This document shows positions 42,633 through 49,526 of a stretch of DNA of 64,000 nt, one piece after another (position 1 is the stretch's first letter; every line of letters begins with the position of its first letter). A model generated the notes under the pieces. The model saw only the letters and a list, made by a program, of their open reading frames with translations. It was not told the origin of the DNA and searched no databases. The stretch spans positions 3,678,419 to 3,742,418 of the forward strand of contig CBDCMW010000002.1 in NCBI GenBank assembly GCA_965219165.1, written 5' to 3'. The DNA comes from Aldehydirespirator sp965219165 (lineage in GTDB: Bacteria; Actinomycetota; Acidimicrobiia; Acidimicrobiales; Aldehydirespiratoraceae). Made by a program: the position numbers and the translations under genes.

Positions 42633-42870
42633 GATCCCTCCAAGCGTGTGCTTGTTTGATATTTGTAAGACTTGACAGTAGCAGTAGAAGCTGAGCCGGT
42701 CAAGGGCCCAGTAGTTGATGAACAGTAAATACCTGTTCAATAGCAATATCTTGAGAAGTTGCTACTAAGGCTGATAGGTACAATCGGATCTTGAGTTTAC
42801 TAGCATTAAACCAGCGTCCCACGCCGCAGTGCATGGACAGCGGGGCTGAGCCCAGCGAGGAGACTGCGTC
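42633..42870. promoter_or_regulatory. AT-rich upstream region of the BMP operon
   Basis: The stretch 42650-42815 is rich in A and T (for example TGATATTTGTAAGACTTGAC read near 42660 and AGTAAATACCTGTTCAATAG near 42724), in contrast to the GC-rich genes around it. The promoter of the BMP operon should be here. No clear operator was found, although the operon's XRE-cupin regulator would be expected to bind nearby. Confidence 0.4.
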
Positions 42871-43005
42871 TCAGGAGGCGCTGAGCAGCCCTTCGAGGGG
42901 CGGGCGCGCGTCTCCAAGCCCATCGATGACCACCAGCCGAGTCGCCGGAGCCTCGACACGCTTGATGACTGTGGCAATCTGGGCGAGTAGGTGGTCGCGC
43001 AACAG
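42871..43005 (-). pseudogene. C-terminal gene fragment, unassigned
   Basis: The minus strand reads RDHLLAQIATVIKRVEAPAT, RLVVIDGLGDARPPLEGLL and SAS before TGA at 42871. It looks like true coding sequence but is not preceded by a start or a longer frame. I do not recognise it. It is probably a leftover between two operons. Confidence 0.3.
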
Positions 43006-43031
43006 GGAGCGCCCTCAGGTGGCCGCAGTCA

Positions 43032-43053
43032 GCCCGTCCAGGGGTGGACGGGC
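43032..43053. terminator. Hairpin downstream of the carboxylase operon
   Basis: GCCCGTCCA (43032-43040), loop GGGG, then TGGACGGGC (43045-43053) form a perfect 9-bp stem. It lies about 55 bases beyond the stop of the minus-strand acyl-CoA ligase gene, the last gene of that operon. No T-run follows on the minus strand, so it would be a terminator of the run-less type or an RNA-stability hairpin. Confidence 0.55.
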
Positions 43054-43107
43054 TTCAAGGACCCTGACACCGCGTCGAGGATCGGCGCCGCGCTGGCCCT
43101 GCGGCAC

Positions 43108-44688
43108 CTAGGCGAGGTTCTCGGTAGCGAGGTCTTGGACGCTTGCGCCGGTGGTGTGGCGGAGTTGGTGTTTGTTGACCTTGTGGGTGTCGCCCTTGGG
43201 GAGCTCGTCCAGGATCTCCAGGTAGCGGGGCTGGCAGAAGTCGGGGAGGGTGGCCTGGCAGTGGCGTTGCAGGGCGGCCGGGTCGATGCTTTGGCCGGCC
43301 GCGGCAGCCACTACCAGCTTCACCTCCTCCTCGCCCAGTTCGGACGGCACTCCGACCGCGGCGCACTCGGCCACCGCGTCCAGCTCGCACACCGCCCGCT
43401 CGACCTCGGTGGAGGAGATCATCTCCCCCCGGCGGCGGATAGCGTCGGCGGCTCGGTCGACCCAGCGGATGTAGCCGTCGGTCTCGATGGTGGCCAGGTC
43501 GCCGGTGTGGAACCACAGGTTGCGGAACGCGGCCAGCGTGGCCTCGGGCTGGCGGTGGTACCCGGTCATCATCACCCCCGGCACACGGGGCCGCACCACC
43601 AGCTCGCCCGCCTGCCCCGGCGGCAGCTCGTTGTCGTCGGCGTCCACCACCGCGGCCTCGTACTGGGGCACGGGCCGGCCCGAGGCCCGGTAGCGCATCG
43701 GGTCGTCGGGACTGGTAGTGGAGAAGTGTCCGGTCTCGGTCATGGCGAACCCGGTCACCAGCCTCAGCCCGAACCGCTCCTCGAACTCGGCCCGGCGGTC
43801 CATGGGTATGCCGGCCGCGCCGTGCATCATGCGCACCCGGTGGTCGCGGTCGGCGGGACCGGGCTCCTGGCGCAACAGGATCGACGACACCGCCCCGACC
43901 ACGCCCACCTCGGTGGCCCCCGAGCGGCGCACCTGGTCCCAGAACGTGCTGGCCGAGAAACGCGACACCAGCGCGGCCCGCCCGTCCACCACCAGCGCCG
44001 TGCCCAGCGTCGAGAACCGGGCGTTCACGTGGTACAGGGGCAGGGCCGAGAAGAGCACGTCGTCGGCGGTGAGCCCCCACTGCTCGATCTTGATCCGGGC
44101 CTGCTCGACACCGAACGCCTGGGGCAGCACCGCGCCCTTGGCCGGGCCGGTGGTGCCCGAGGTGTAGATGATGTTCATAGGGTCGCCGGGGTTCGGCGGC
44201 CTGAACGGCTGCGGCTGCGGGCCAGACCCGCGCACGGCGTCATAATCGAGGACCGACACTTTTCCCTGCGCCTGTCCCTCGCCCCGCTGCACCACCACCT
44301 GCACGCCCGGCGCGGACGGCAGTTGCTCGGCTACCCGATCGACCAGGGAACCGTCGACGATCAGCACCCCCGCGCCCGAGTGGTCCAGCACATGGGCGAG
44401 CTGCGCCCCGCGCAGCCCGGCGTTGACCGGGCACTCCACCGCCCCCAGTCGCAGCAGGGCCAGCATCGTGACCACCGCCTCGGGATGGTTGGGCGACATG
44501 TGGCCGACCACCTCGCCCGTCCCGACGCCAGCCGCGGCCAGCCCTCCGGCCAGGGCTTCGGCCGCCTCAATCAGCTCAGCCCAAGTCCACAGCCCGCCAT
44601 CGAAGTCAAGGACAACCCGGTCGGGATGCTCATCGACGCGGTGCGTGCACAGCGACCACAGATCCGAGTACCGGCCGGTGTCGCTCAC
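43108..44688 (-). CDS. AMP-forming acyl-CoA synthetase
   Basis: 526-aa adenylate-forming ligase (ANL superfamily) that activates a carboxylic acid to its CoA ester. Motifs: NIIYTSGTTGPAKGA near residue 174 (P-loop), FGLRLVTGFAMTETGHFS, YHRQPEATLAAFRNLWFHTG, DLATIETDGYIRWVDRAADA and the C-terminal KGDTHKVNKHQL with catalytic Lys. Length and domains are complete. It is the last gene of the eight-gene minus-strand operon; next to a ketone carboxylase it would be expected to activate the carboxylated product, as benzoylacetate-CoA ligase does in acetophenone degradation. Substrate not proven. Confidence 0.9.
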   Translation of the reverse strand: MSDTGRYSDLWSLCTHRVDEHPDRVVLDFDGGLWTWAELIEAAEALAGGLAAAGVGTGEVVGHMSPNHPEAVVTMLALLRLGAVECPVNAGLRGAQLAHVLDHSGAGVLIVDGSLVDRVAEQLPSAPGVQVVVQRGEGQAQGKVSVLDYDAVRGSGPQPQPFRPPNPGDPMNIIYTSGTTGPAKGAVLPQAFGVEQARIKIEQWGLTADDVLFSALPLYHVNARFSTLGTALVVDGRAALVSRFSASTFWDQVRRSGATEVGVVGAVSSILLRQEPGPADRDHRVRMMHGAAGIPMDRRAEFEERFGLRLVTGFAMTETGHFSTTSPDDPMRYRASGRPVPQYEAAVVDADDNELPPGQAGELVVRPRVPGVMMTGYHRQPEATLAAFRNLWFHTGDLATIETDGYIRWVDRAADAIRRRGEMISSTEVERAVCELDAVAECAAVGVPSELGEEEVKLVVAAAAGQSIDPAALQRHCQATLPDFCQPRYLEILDELPKGDTHKVNKHQLRHTTGASVQDLATENLA

Positions 44689-44722
44689 CGCGACCCCAAG
44701 TCCGACAAGCGGCTGACGTCCG

Positions 44723-45133
44723 TCACTTCACCGTCCGGAACATGGGCAGGGTCACGCCCTCGGAGCGATCCTCGAACACGGCTTCGACCCGGTCGCCGAT
44801 GGCCAAGGTGACCATGTCGGGCTCGACGATGTTGGCCAGCAGGCGGGGGCCCTCGTCCAGCTCGACCACGGCCACCACATAGGGCACATCGGCAGCCCAG
44901 GTGTCGTCGTAGAAGGCCACATGCACCTCGGTGAACGTCCACACCGTGCCCCCTCCGCCCATCATCCGCCAGGAGATCTCGTCGCTCCAGCACGCCGGGC
45001 AGTGCCGCCGGGGCGGGAAGAACAGCCGGTCGCAGGCGTCGCAGCGCGGCAGTATCAGCTCGTGGCGGGTCGCGGCTTCCCAATACGGCGCGGTCGCGGC
45101 GTCGTTCACGTCGGGACGGGGCTTACCGGTCAT
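44723..45133 (-). CDS. DUF35 zinc-ribbon/OB-fold protein
   Basis: 136-aa protein with four Cys in RCDACDRLFFPPRRHCPACW (zinc ribbon), followed by an OB-fold (TVWTFTEVHVAFYDDTWAAD, PYVVAVVELDEGPRLLANIV). DUF35 proteins form complexes with thiolase-fold enzymes, for example BbsA with BbsB or ChsH2 with Ltp2, and bind the acyl-CoA. Start ATG 45133 is set by the family N-terminus (PYWEAATRHELILPRC) and by the ATGA overlap with the last mini-ORF upstream. The thiolase-fold gene lies just beyond the repeat array, fitting a two-protein complex. Confidence 0.9.
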   Translation of the reverse strand: MTGKPRPDVNDAATAPYWEAATRHELILPRCDACDRLFFPPRRHCPACWSDEISWRMMGGGGTVWTFTEVHVAFYDDTWAADVPYVVAVVELDEGPRLLANIVEPDMVTLAIGDRVEAVFEDRSEGVTLPMFRTVK

Positions 45134-45410
45134 ACGCCCCGCCCCAGCACCGGCTCGCTTCCGACCGAGCGCGTCGGCCACCCATGCGCGCCGGTCATAC
45201 GCCCCGCCCCAGCACCGGCTCGCTTCCGACCGAGCGCGTCGGCCACCCATGCGGGCCGGTCATACGCCCCGCCCCAGCACCGGCTCGCTTCCGACCGAGC
45301 GCGTCGGCCACCCATGCGGGCCGGTCATACGCCCCGCCCCAGCACCGGCTCGCTTCCGACCGAGCGCGTCGGCCACCCATGCGGGCCGGTCATACGCCCC
45401 GCCCCAGCAC
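45130..45410 (-). repeat. Four-and-a-third 65-bp repeats forming a chain of four ATGA-linked mini-ORFs
   Basis: On the plus strand, units start at 45131, 45196, 45261 and 45326, with a partial one at 45391-45410, and are nearly identical. On the minus strand the thiolase-fold gene stops at 45390-45392 inside an ATGA. The ATG at 45393 opens a 22-codon mini-ORF (MTGPHGWPTRSV...VLGRGV) stopping at 45325, in another ATGA. The pattern repeats at 45328-45260, 45263-45195 and 45198-45130. The final ATGA starts the DUF35 gene at 45133. Each mini-ORF ends in VLGRGV, exactly like the thiolase-fold gene, and has GGGGCGGGG before the next ATG. The 65-base period (2 modulo 3) keeps every joint in register. 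Confidence 0.9.
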
Positions 45411-46550
45411 CATGGTGGAGAACGTGGAGAACACGCCACCGTTGCCGTGGGCCACCACCACCTCGGCACCCTCGACCTGGCGGCGCCCGGCCGATCCCTG
45501 CAGCTGGCGGACCGCGTCGAGCAGATGGAACACCCCGCCCGCGTGGCCGTGCGACAGCATCCCGCCGTGCATGTTCACTGGGCAGCCCGAGCCCAGCGCG
45601 AGCGCCCCCGACTCGGCGTAGGGTCCGCCCTCCCCCTCGCCGCACAGGCCGAGAGCCTCCACCCCGGCCACCACGCTGAACGTGCAGGCGTCGTGGATGT
45701 ACACCGCATCGGCGTCGGCAACGGTCAGCCCGGCTCGCTCGAAGGCCCGCGCCGCCGACACCGGCCCACCGAGCTCGTGCAGGTCGGGGGCTTGCGACGG
45801 GATGTGGTGGGTGGTCGCTGCGCCGTAACCGAGCACGGTCACGTAGGGCACACCCAGACTGCGGGCCCGATCGATGGACGTGACCACGAAGGCCCCGCCC
45901 GCGTCGGAGATCAGCGAGCAGTCGAGTCTTCGCAGCGGCGTGGAGATCATGGGCGATGCCTGATGGTCGGCCAGCGTGATCGGGTCGCGCTTGTGGGCAT
46001 TGTCGTTCAGAGAGGCGTGATGGCGCGACGCAACCGCTACTGCACCCAGCTGCTCGCTGGTGGTGCCGTACAGGTGCATGTGGCGCTGGGCGAACAGGGC
46101 GTAGCCGCTGATCATGGCGATCTGCCCGTAGGGGGCCTCGAAGTCCTCGCCGCCGGTGAGGGTGCCCGGTGCCCGGCCCCGGCCGGACCGGCGGATGGAG
46201 ATGCCGTTATCGCCGTAGGTGCACAGCGCGGCGGTGCACATGCCGGCATCGACGGCGGCAGCGACGTTGAGCAGGGCGCCGTGATGGGTGCCGGGACCGC
46301 CCACGTCGGTGACCGCGGCCAGCTCGGGCCGCAAGCCCAGATGCTCGGCCACCCGGGCCGCGTGCAGCATCATCGCCTGGGAGTAGCCCGAGAACGAGAA
46401 CACGGCGTCGATGTCGTCCTTGGACATGCCCGCGTCGGCGACCGCGGCCACGGCCGCCTCGGCCTGGAGGCTGATGGCGCTGCGACCCGGCAGCCTGCCT
46501 ATGGCCGTCTCGGCCACGCCGACGATCGCGATGCCGTCGAGCACGCTCAC
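45390..46550 (-). CDS. Thiolase-fold enzyme (SCP2/Ltp2-like)
   Basis: 386-aa protein from GTG 46550 (MSVLDGIAIVGVAETAIGRL). The frame is open to 46667 but the extension is Arg/Ala noise. Thiolase landmarks are IDAVFSFSG, TDVGGPGTHHGALLNVAAAV, DAVYIHDACTFSVVAGVEAL and NMHGGMLSHGHAGGVFHLLD (the catalytic His loop). At the position of the N-terminal nucleophilic Cys (Cys-x-x-Gly) the sequence has Thr88-His-His-Gly. Such Cys-less enzymes with a DUF35 partner include Ltp2-type aldolases, so retro-aldol cleavage is as plausible as thiolysis. It is joined to DUF35 by the mini-ORF chain. Confidence 0.82.
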   Translation of the reverse strand: MSVLDGIAIVGVAETAIGRLPGRSAISLQAEAAVAAVADAGMSKDDIDAVFSFSGYSQAMMLHAARVAEHLGLRPELAAVTDVGGPGTHHGALLNVAAAVDAGMCTAALCTYGDNGISIRRSGRGRAPGTLTGGEDFEAPYGQIAMISGYALFAQRHMHLYGTTSEQLGAVAVASRHHASLNDNAHKRDPITLADHQASPMISTPLRRLDCSLISDAGGAFVVTSIDRARSLGVPYVTVLGYGAATTHHIPSQAPDLHELGGPVSAARAFERAGLTVADADAVYIHDACTFSVVAGVEALGLCGEGEGGPYAESGALALGSGCPVNMHGGMLSHGHAGGVFHLLDAVRQLQGSAGRRQVEGAEVVVAHGNGGVFSTFSTMVLGRGV

Positions 46551-46596
46551 TGCGGCCGCTCCCACAGCCTGGAGGCGGACCCGACAGCCGGACCGG

Positions 46597-48507
46597 TCAC
46601 CGCGGCCGCTCCCACAGCAGGCCGTCGGCACCGTCGCGACGCGCGGTCCAGTCCGGCGGGACGGCATGCACGGCGCCCAGGCAGCCGATCAGCGCTGGGC
46701 CGTGGATCGCCTCGCCGTCGGCCAGACCGGCCAGGTCGACGACGTTCGTGGGCACAGGATCCGTCGACCATCTGACACCGCGCCGGCTCTGCGGAGCGGG
46801 AGGGCCTAGTGCCACGGTGAGTTCACCGGGCCCATCGACCGCGGCCACCACATCGATCCGCACGACGCTATCGATGTCGCCGGAGCCGTCGAGCAGCTCG
46901 AGGGCAGCCGCGCCCGGGTCGACGTCGATGCTGGCATCCACAGACCGGCGGCCACCCGATTCCCGGTTGAAGGCAACACTGATCCGGGCCCCAGTCAACG
47001 GCAGGCGTTCGGCCTCCAGGTCGAGCCTGGCCCGGCCTAGGAGCCGGCTCAGGACTTCGACCGGATCGTCGCCCGATTCCACCACGGCCTGATAGCGCTG
47101 CTCGACGGCGGCTGCGGCCACGCCGCGGGCACTGAAGACGCCGCCGGCCGCGAAGGACCGGACTCTGTCGATGCCGGCCAGGTCCGCAACCGCGCCGGCA
47201 TGCAGCCCGCCGGCCCCGCCGAACGCGTACAAGGTGACCTCGGCGGGATCGATTCCCGCCTCGGCAAGCAGGCTTCCGACCGCGTTGGCGGCCTTGTTGT
47301 GGGCTGCGTCCCACACCAGCCGGGCTGCCTCCACCGGATCTCCATCAGCCAGAGGAGCCAGCACCGACGCGGCCCGATCGGCGTCCAGGGCAATATCGCC
47401 AGGGAGCACCTGCCCGTCGACCAGCAGTCCCAGTACCACGTCGGCGTCGGTGAGGGTCGGCTCCGTGCCTCCTCGACCGAAGGCGGCCGGTCCGGGCACT
47501 GCGCCCGCGCTGGCCGGCCCCACCGTCACGATCCCGGAGCTGCTGGCCGACGCGATGGACGATCCACCCAGGCCGACCGACACGATGCCCGGCACCGGCA
47601 GCGTCACCCGGACGCCGCGAACCTCCGGCGCCGGGTCCACCTGGTAGGACCCGGCGCGCACCAGTCCCAGGTCGAGGGTGGTGCCCCCCATGTCGAAGCC
47701 GACCACCGCAGCATCGTTGTGTTCGCGGGCGAGGGCGGCGGCCAGTCCCAGCCCGGCGGCAGGGCCCGAGCTGTAGGTGCTGATGGCGGTGGTGCGTGCC
47801 ATCCGGCTGCACGTGCCGTCCGAGCGGGCCGCGAGCAACGGCACCGACAGGCCCGCCTGCTGCAGGATCCCCTCGGTTCGATAGAGCAGCTTGGCCATGG
47901 GCCGGCTCAGGTAGGCGTTGAGGACGGCAGTGCTGGTGCGCAGGTTGTCGTCTTCGATGTCGGCCGTCTCCCAGCCCAGCGTCAACGGCATCGACCGCAG
48001 ATAGTGGACCGGGTAGCGGTCCCTCACCAACTCTCGCAGCCGGGACTCGGCGTCGCGGTGCGACCCTCGCAGGCTCAGCACCGTCTGACGCACACCCTGC
48101 TGGACCAGATCGCGGCACACGCTCAGCACCTCCTCGGCCGCCGCGGCCGGATCAACGCCCACCACATGGTCGGATCTCACGAACACCCCCACCGCGGGGG
48201 CGGGCTCGCTCGGCCCGTACAGCGACTTCTCCGACCCGGCCTCGACCATCAGCCCCACCGGGTCGCCGGTGCCGGTGACCACCGCGTTGGTGCCGATGGT
48301 GGTGGCCAGCCGGAACAGACCTACTTCAGACAGGAACTCCTCGAGGGACACGCCGAAAGCCTCGGCGCCCTCGGCCAGGCACGCCATCGCCGAGCGGGTC
48401 AGGTCGAAGTGAGTGGTGGGAACCTTGGCGGCGATTGCCCGCTCGCCGTCGGAGAAGAATCCGTCGGTGTACGTTCCGCCCATGTCAATGCCCACCACGT
48501 AGGTCAC
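46597..48507 (-). CDS. Hydantoinase A/oxoprolinase-family ATPase (second HyuA)
   Basis: 636-aa member of the HyuA/acetone carboxylase beta family, acting in ATP-dependent amide or ketone chemistry. ATP-binding motifs: VVGIDMGGTYTDGFFSDGER near the N-terminus, LATTIGTNAVVTGTGDPVGL and AAVVGFDMGGTTLDLGLVRA; TLYAFGGAGGLHAGAVADLA follows. GTG 48507 has an AGGGGAG site. It is shorter and different from the operon's other HyuA (51811). Two HyuA-type chains in one operon could form a mixed complex, or one may serve another step. Confidence 0.86.
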   Translation of the reverse strand: MTYVVGIDMGGTYTDGFFSDGERAIAAKVPTTHFDLTRSAMACLAEGAEAFGVSLEEFLSEVGLFRLATTIGTNAVVTGTGDPVGLMVEAGSEKSLYGPSEPAPAVGVFVRSDHVVGVDPAAAAEEVLSVCRDLVQQGVRQTVLSLRGSHRDAESRLRELVRDRYPVHYLRSMPLTLGWETADIEDDNLRTSTAVLNAYLSRPMAKLLYRTEGILQQAGLSVPLLAARSDGTCSRMARTTAISTYSSGPAAGLGLAAALAREHNDAAVVGFDMGGTTLDLGLVRAGSYQVDPAPEVRGVRVTLPVPGIVSVGLGGSSIASASSSGIVTVGPASAGAVPGPAAFGRGGTEPTLTDADVVLGLLVDGQVLPGDIALDADRAASVLAPLADGDPVEAARLVWDAAHNKAANAVGSLLAEAGIDPAEVTLYAFGGAGGLHAGAVADLAGIDRVRSFAAGGVFSARGVAAAAVEQRYQAVVESGDDPVEVLSRLLGRARLDLEAERLPLTGARISVAFNRESGGRRSVDASIDVDPGAAALELLDGSGDIDSVVRIDVVAAVDGPGELTVALGPPAPQSRRGVRWSTDPVPTNVVDLAGLADGEAIHGPALIGCLGAVHAVPPDWTARRDGADGLLWERPR

Positions 48508-48571
48508 AGCCCGGCTCCCCTCTTGCGATCGGAGCCCGTGACTCCTGCGCCGGGAGCTGGTCGCCCGCGCA

Positions 48572-49465
48572 TCAGGCCAGGCCGCCTCGTTCGAGATCGG
48601 CCACCCGGACGGCAGCGGAACGCACCAAGTCGGGATCGACGCCTGCGCCGAGGGGCGCAGTGACCACGGCCTCGGCCGCGCCCAGTTGTGCTCGTCGGCG
48701 CCCGATGCTGCGAGCAAGGGCCTCTGCCGAACAGAACGCGGCTGCGGGCAGATACGCCAGCCCGTCGGCGCATCCATTGGGGGATGCCCAGAGTCGATAG
48801 CCGAGAGACGCGGGAGAAGCCGCGCCGGAAGCCGTCGTCACCAGCAGTACGTCTGTGCGCAGGTGTTGGGCGGCTCGAAGGATGGGTCGATGAGCCTCAA
48901 ACGCCAGTTCGGCATCCAGGCGGTTCCCGGCGTCTGCAGACTCGACGACGACCACCCGCTCGACTCCGCATCCAGCCAGGGCACGGATTCGGGCCGAGGC
49001 CAGATCCGAGGCGGCATCGACTGCGTCCTGTAGTGGCGCGCCCGACCGGACTCGGATACTCCATGTCAGCGGCCCCGAGACCAGTCCCACCACCGGAGGC
49101 GCCCCCGGCACCCGTGCCAGCCCAGCCGCAACCGCGTCCCCATCGAAATCTGCACGGGTTTTGCTCCTATACGACGCGAAACTCTCCAGATTTCGATCAT
49201 GGCCAGCCGCGGCGCATGCCGTTGGCGCCTCCGGCGAGCCAGGTCCCGGATGTGCTTGGTCGCCCAGCTCGGCCTTGAGCGCGGCGTTCTCGGCGTCGAC
49301 GGGCCATGAGGCACAGCAGTAGGCGAGCCCCAGCGCCCTCGTGCCCTCGTCGAGGCAGCGCACCTGGCCGTCGAGGTCGTCGGGCCAGCCCCGGCCCAGC
49401 GCCGCGGCGCAAACCGATCCTGGCACCAAGGCCGTCAGCCCTTTCACCGCCGTCTCCTCAAGCAT
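48572..49465 (-). CDS. Unrecognised 297-aa protein, possibly URO-D-like, with an in-frame repeat element
   Basis: ATG 49465 is chosen because the conserved-looking text begins MLEETAVKGLTALVPGSVCA; the frame opens at 49666. The C-terminal two thirds (PPVVGLVSGPLTWSIRVRSG, ALAGCGVERVVVVESADAGN and VVTAPLGAGVDPDLVRSAAV) suggest a TIM barrel of the uroporphyrinogen decarboxylase/methionine synthase superfamily; this is a tentative reading. Around residue 92 the palindromic repeat (copy B) is read through as NLESFASYRSKTRAD, probably a surface insertion. It lies between the carboxylase alpha gene and a second HyuA gene, so a role in the same pathway is likely. The AT of its ATG pairs in a hairpin at 49464-49479. 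Confidence 0.5.
   Translation of the reverse strand: MLEETAVKGLTALVPGSVCAAALGRGWPDDLDGQVRCLDEGTRALGLAYCCASWPVDAENAALKAELGDQAHPGPGSPEAPTACAAAGHDRNLESFASYRSKTRADFDGDAVAAGLARVPGAPPVVGLVSGPLTWSIRVRSGAPLQDAVDAASDLASARIRALAGCGVERVVVVESADAGNRLDAELAFEAHRPILRAAQHLRTDVLLVTTASGAASPASLGYRLWASPNGCADGLAYLPAAAFCSAEALARSIGRRRAQLGAAEAVVTAPLGAGVDPDLVRSAAVRVADLERGGLA
49142..49197. repeat. Dispersed palindromic element, copy B, inside a coding frame
   Basis: 56 bases with perfect 10-bp terminal inverted repeats, ATCGAAATCT at 49142-49151 and AGATTTCGAT at 49188-49197. The 36-base interior has four differences from copy A at 33536. The copy lies inside the minus-strand 48572-49465 frame and does not interrupt it. 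It resembles in style the palindromic elements that insert into genes of some bacteria, but no known family is claimed. Confidence 0.8.
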
Positions 49466-49526
49466 TCTGTTCGCAGAATCCCGCCATATGCACGGGAAAT
49501 CGCGACCAGAACGCCTAGGAGCGGGA

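Noticed and set aside
42991..44811. 606-codon plus-strand frame opposite the acyl-CoA ligase
   Set aside because: The ligase motifs on the minus strand are complete; the plus frame is featureless.
45131..45410. CRISPR-like array
   Set aside because: Repeats are directly adjacent with no variable spacers, and no cas genes are present. Period and joints fit mini-ORFs instead.
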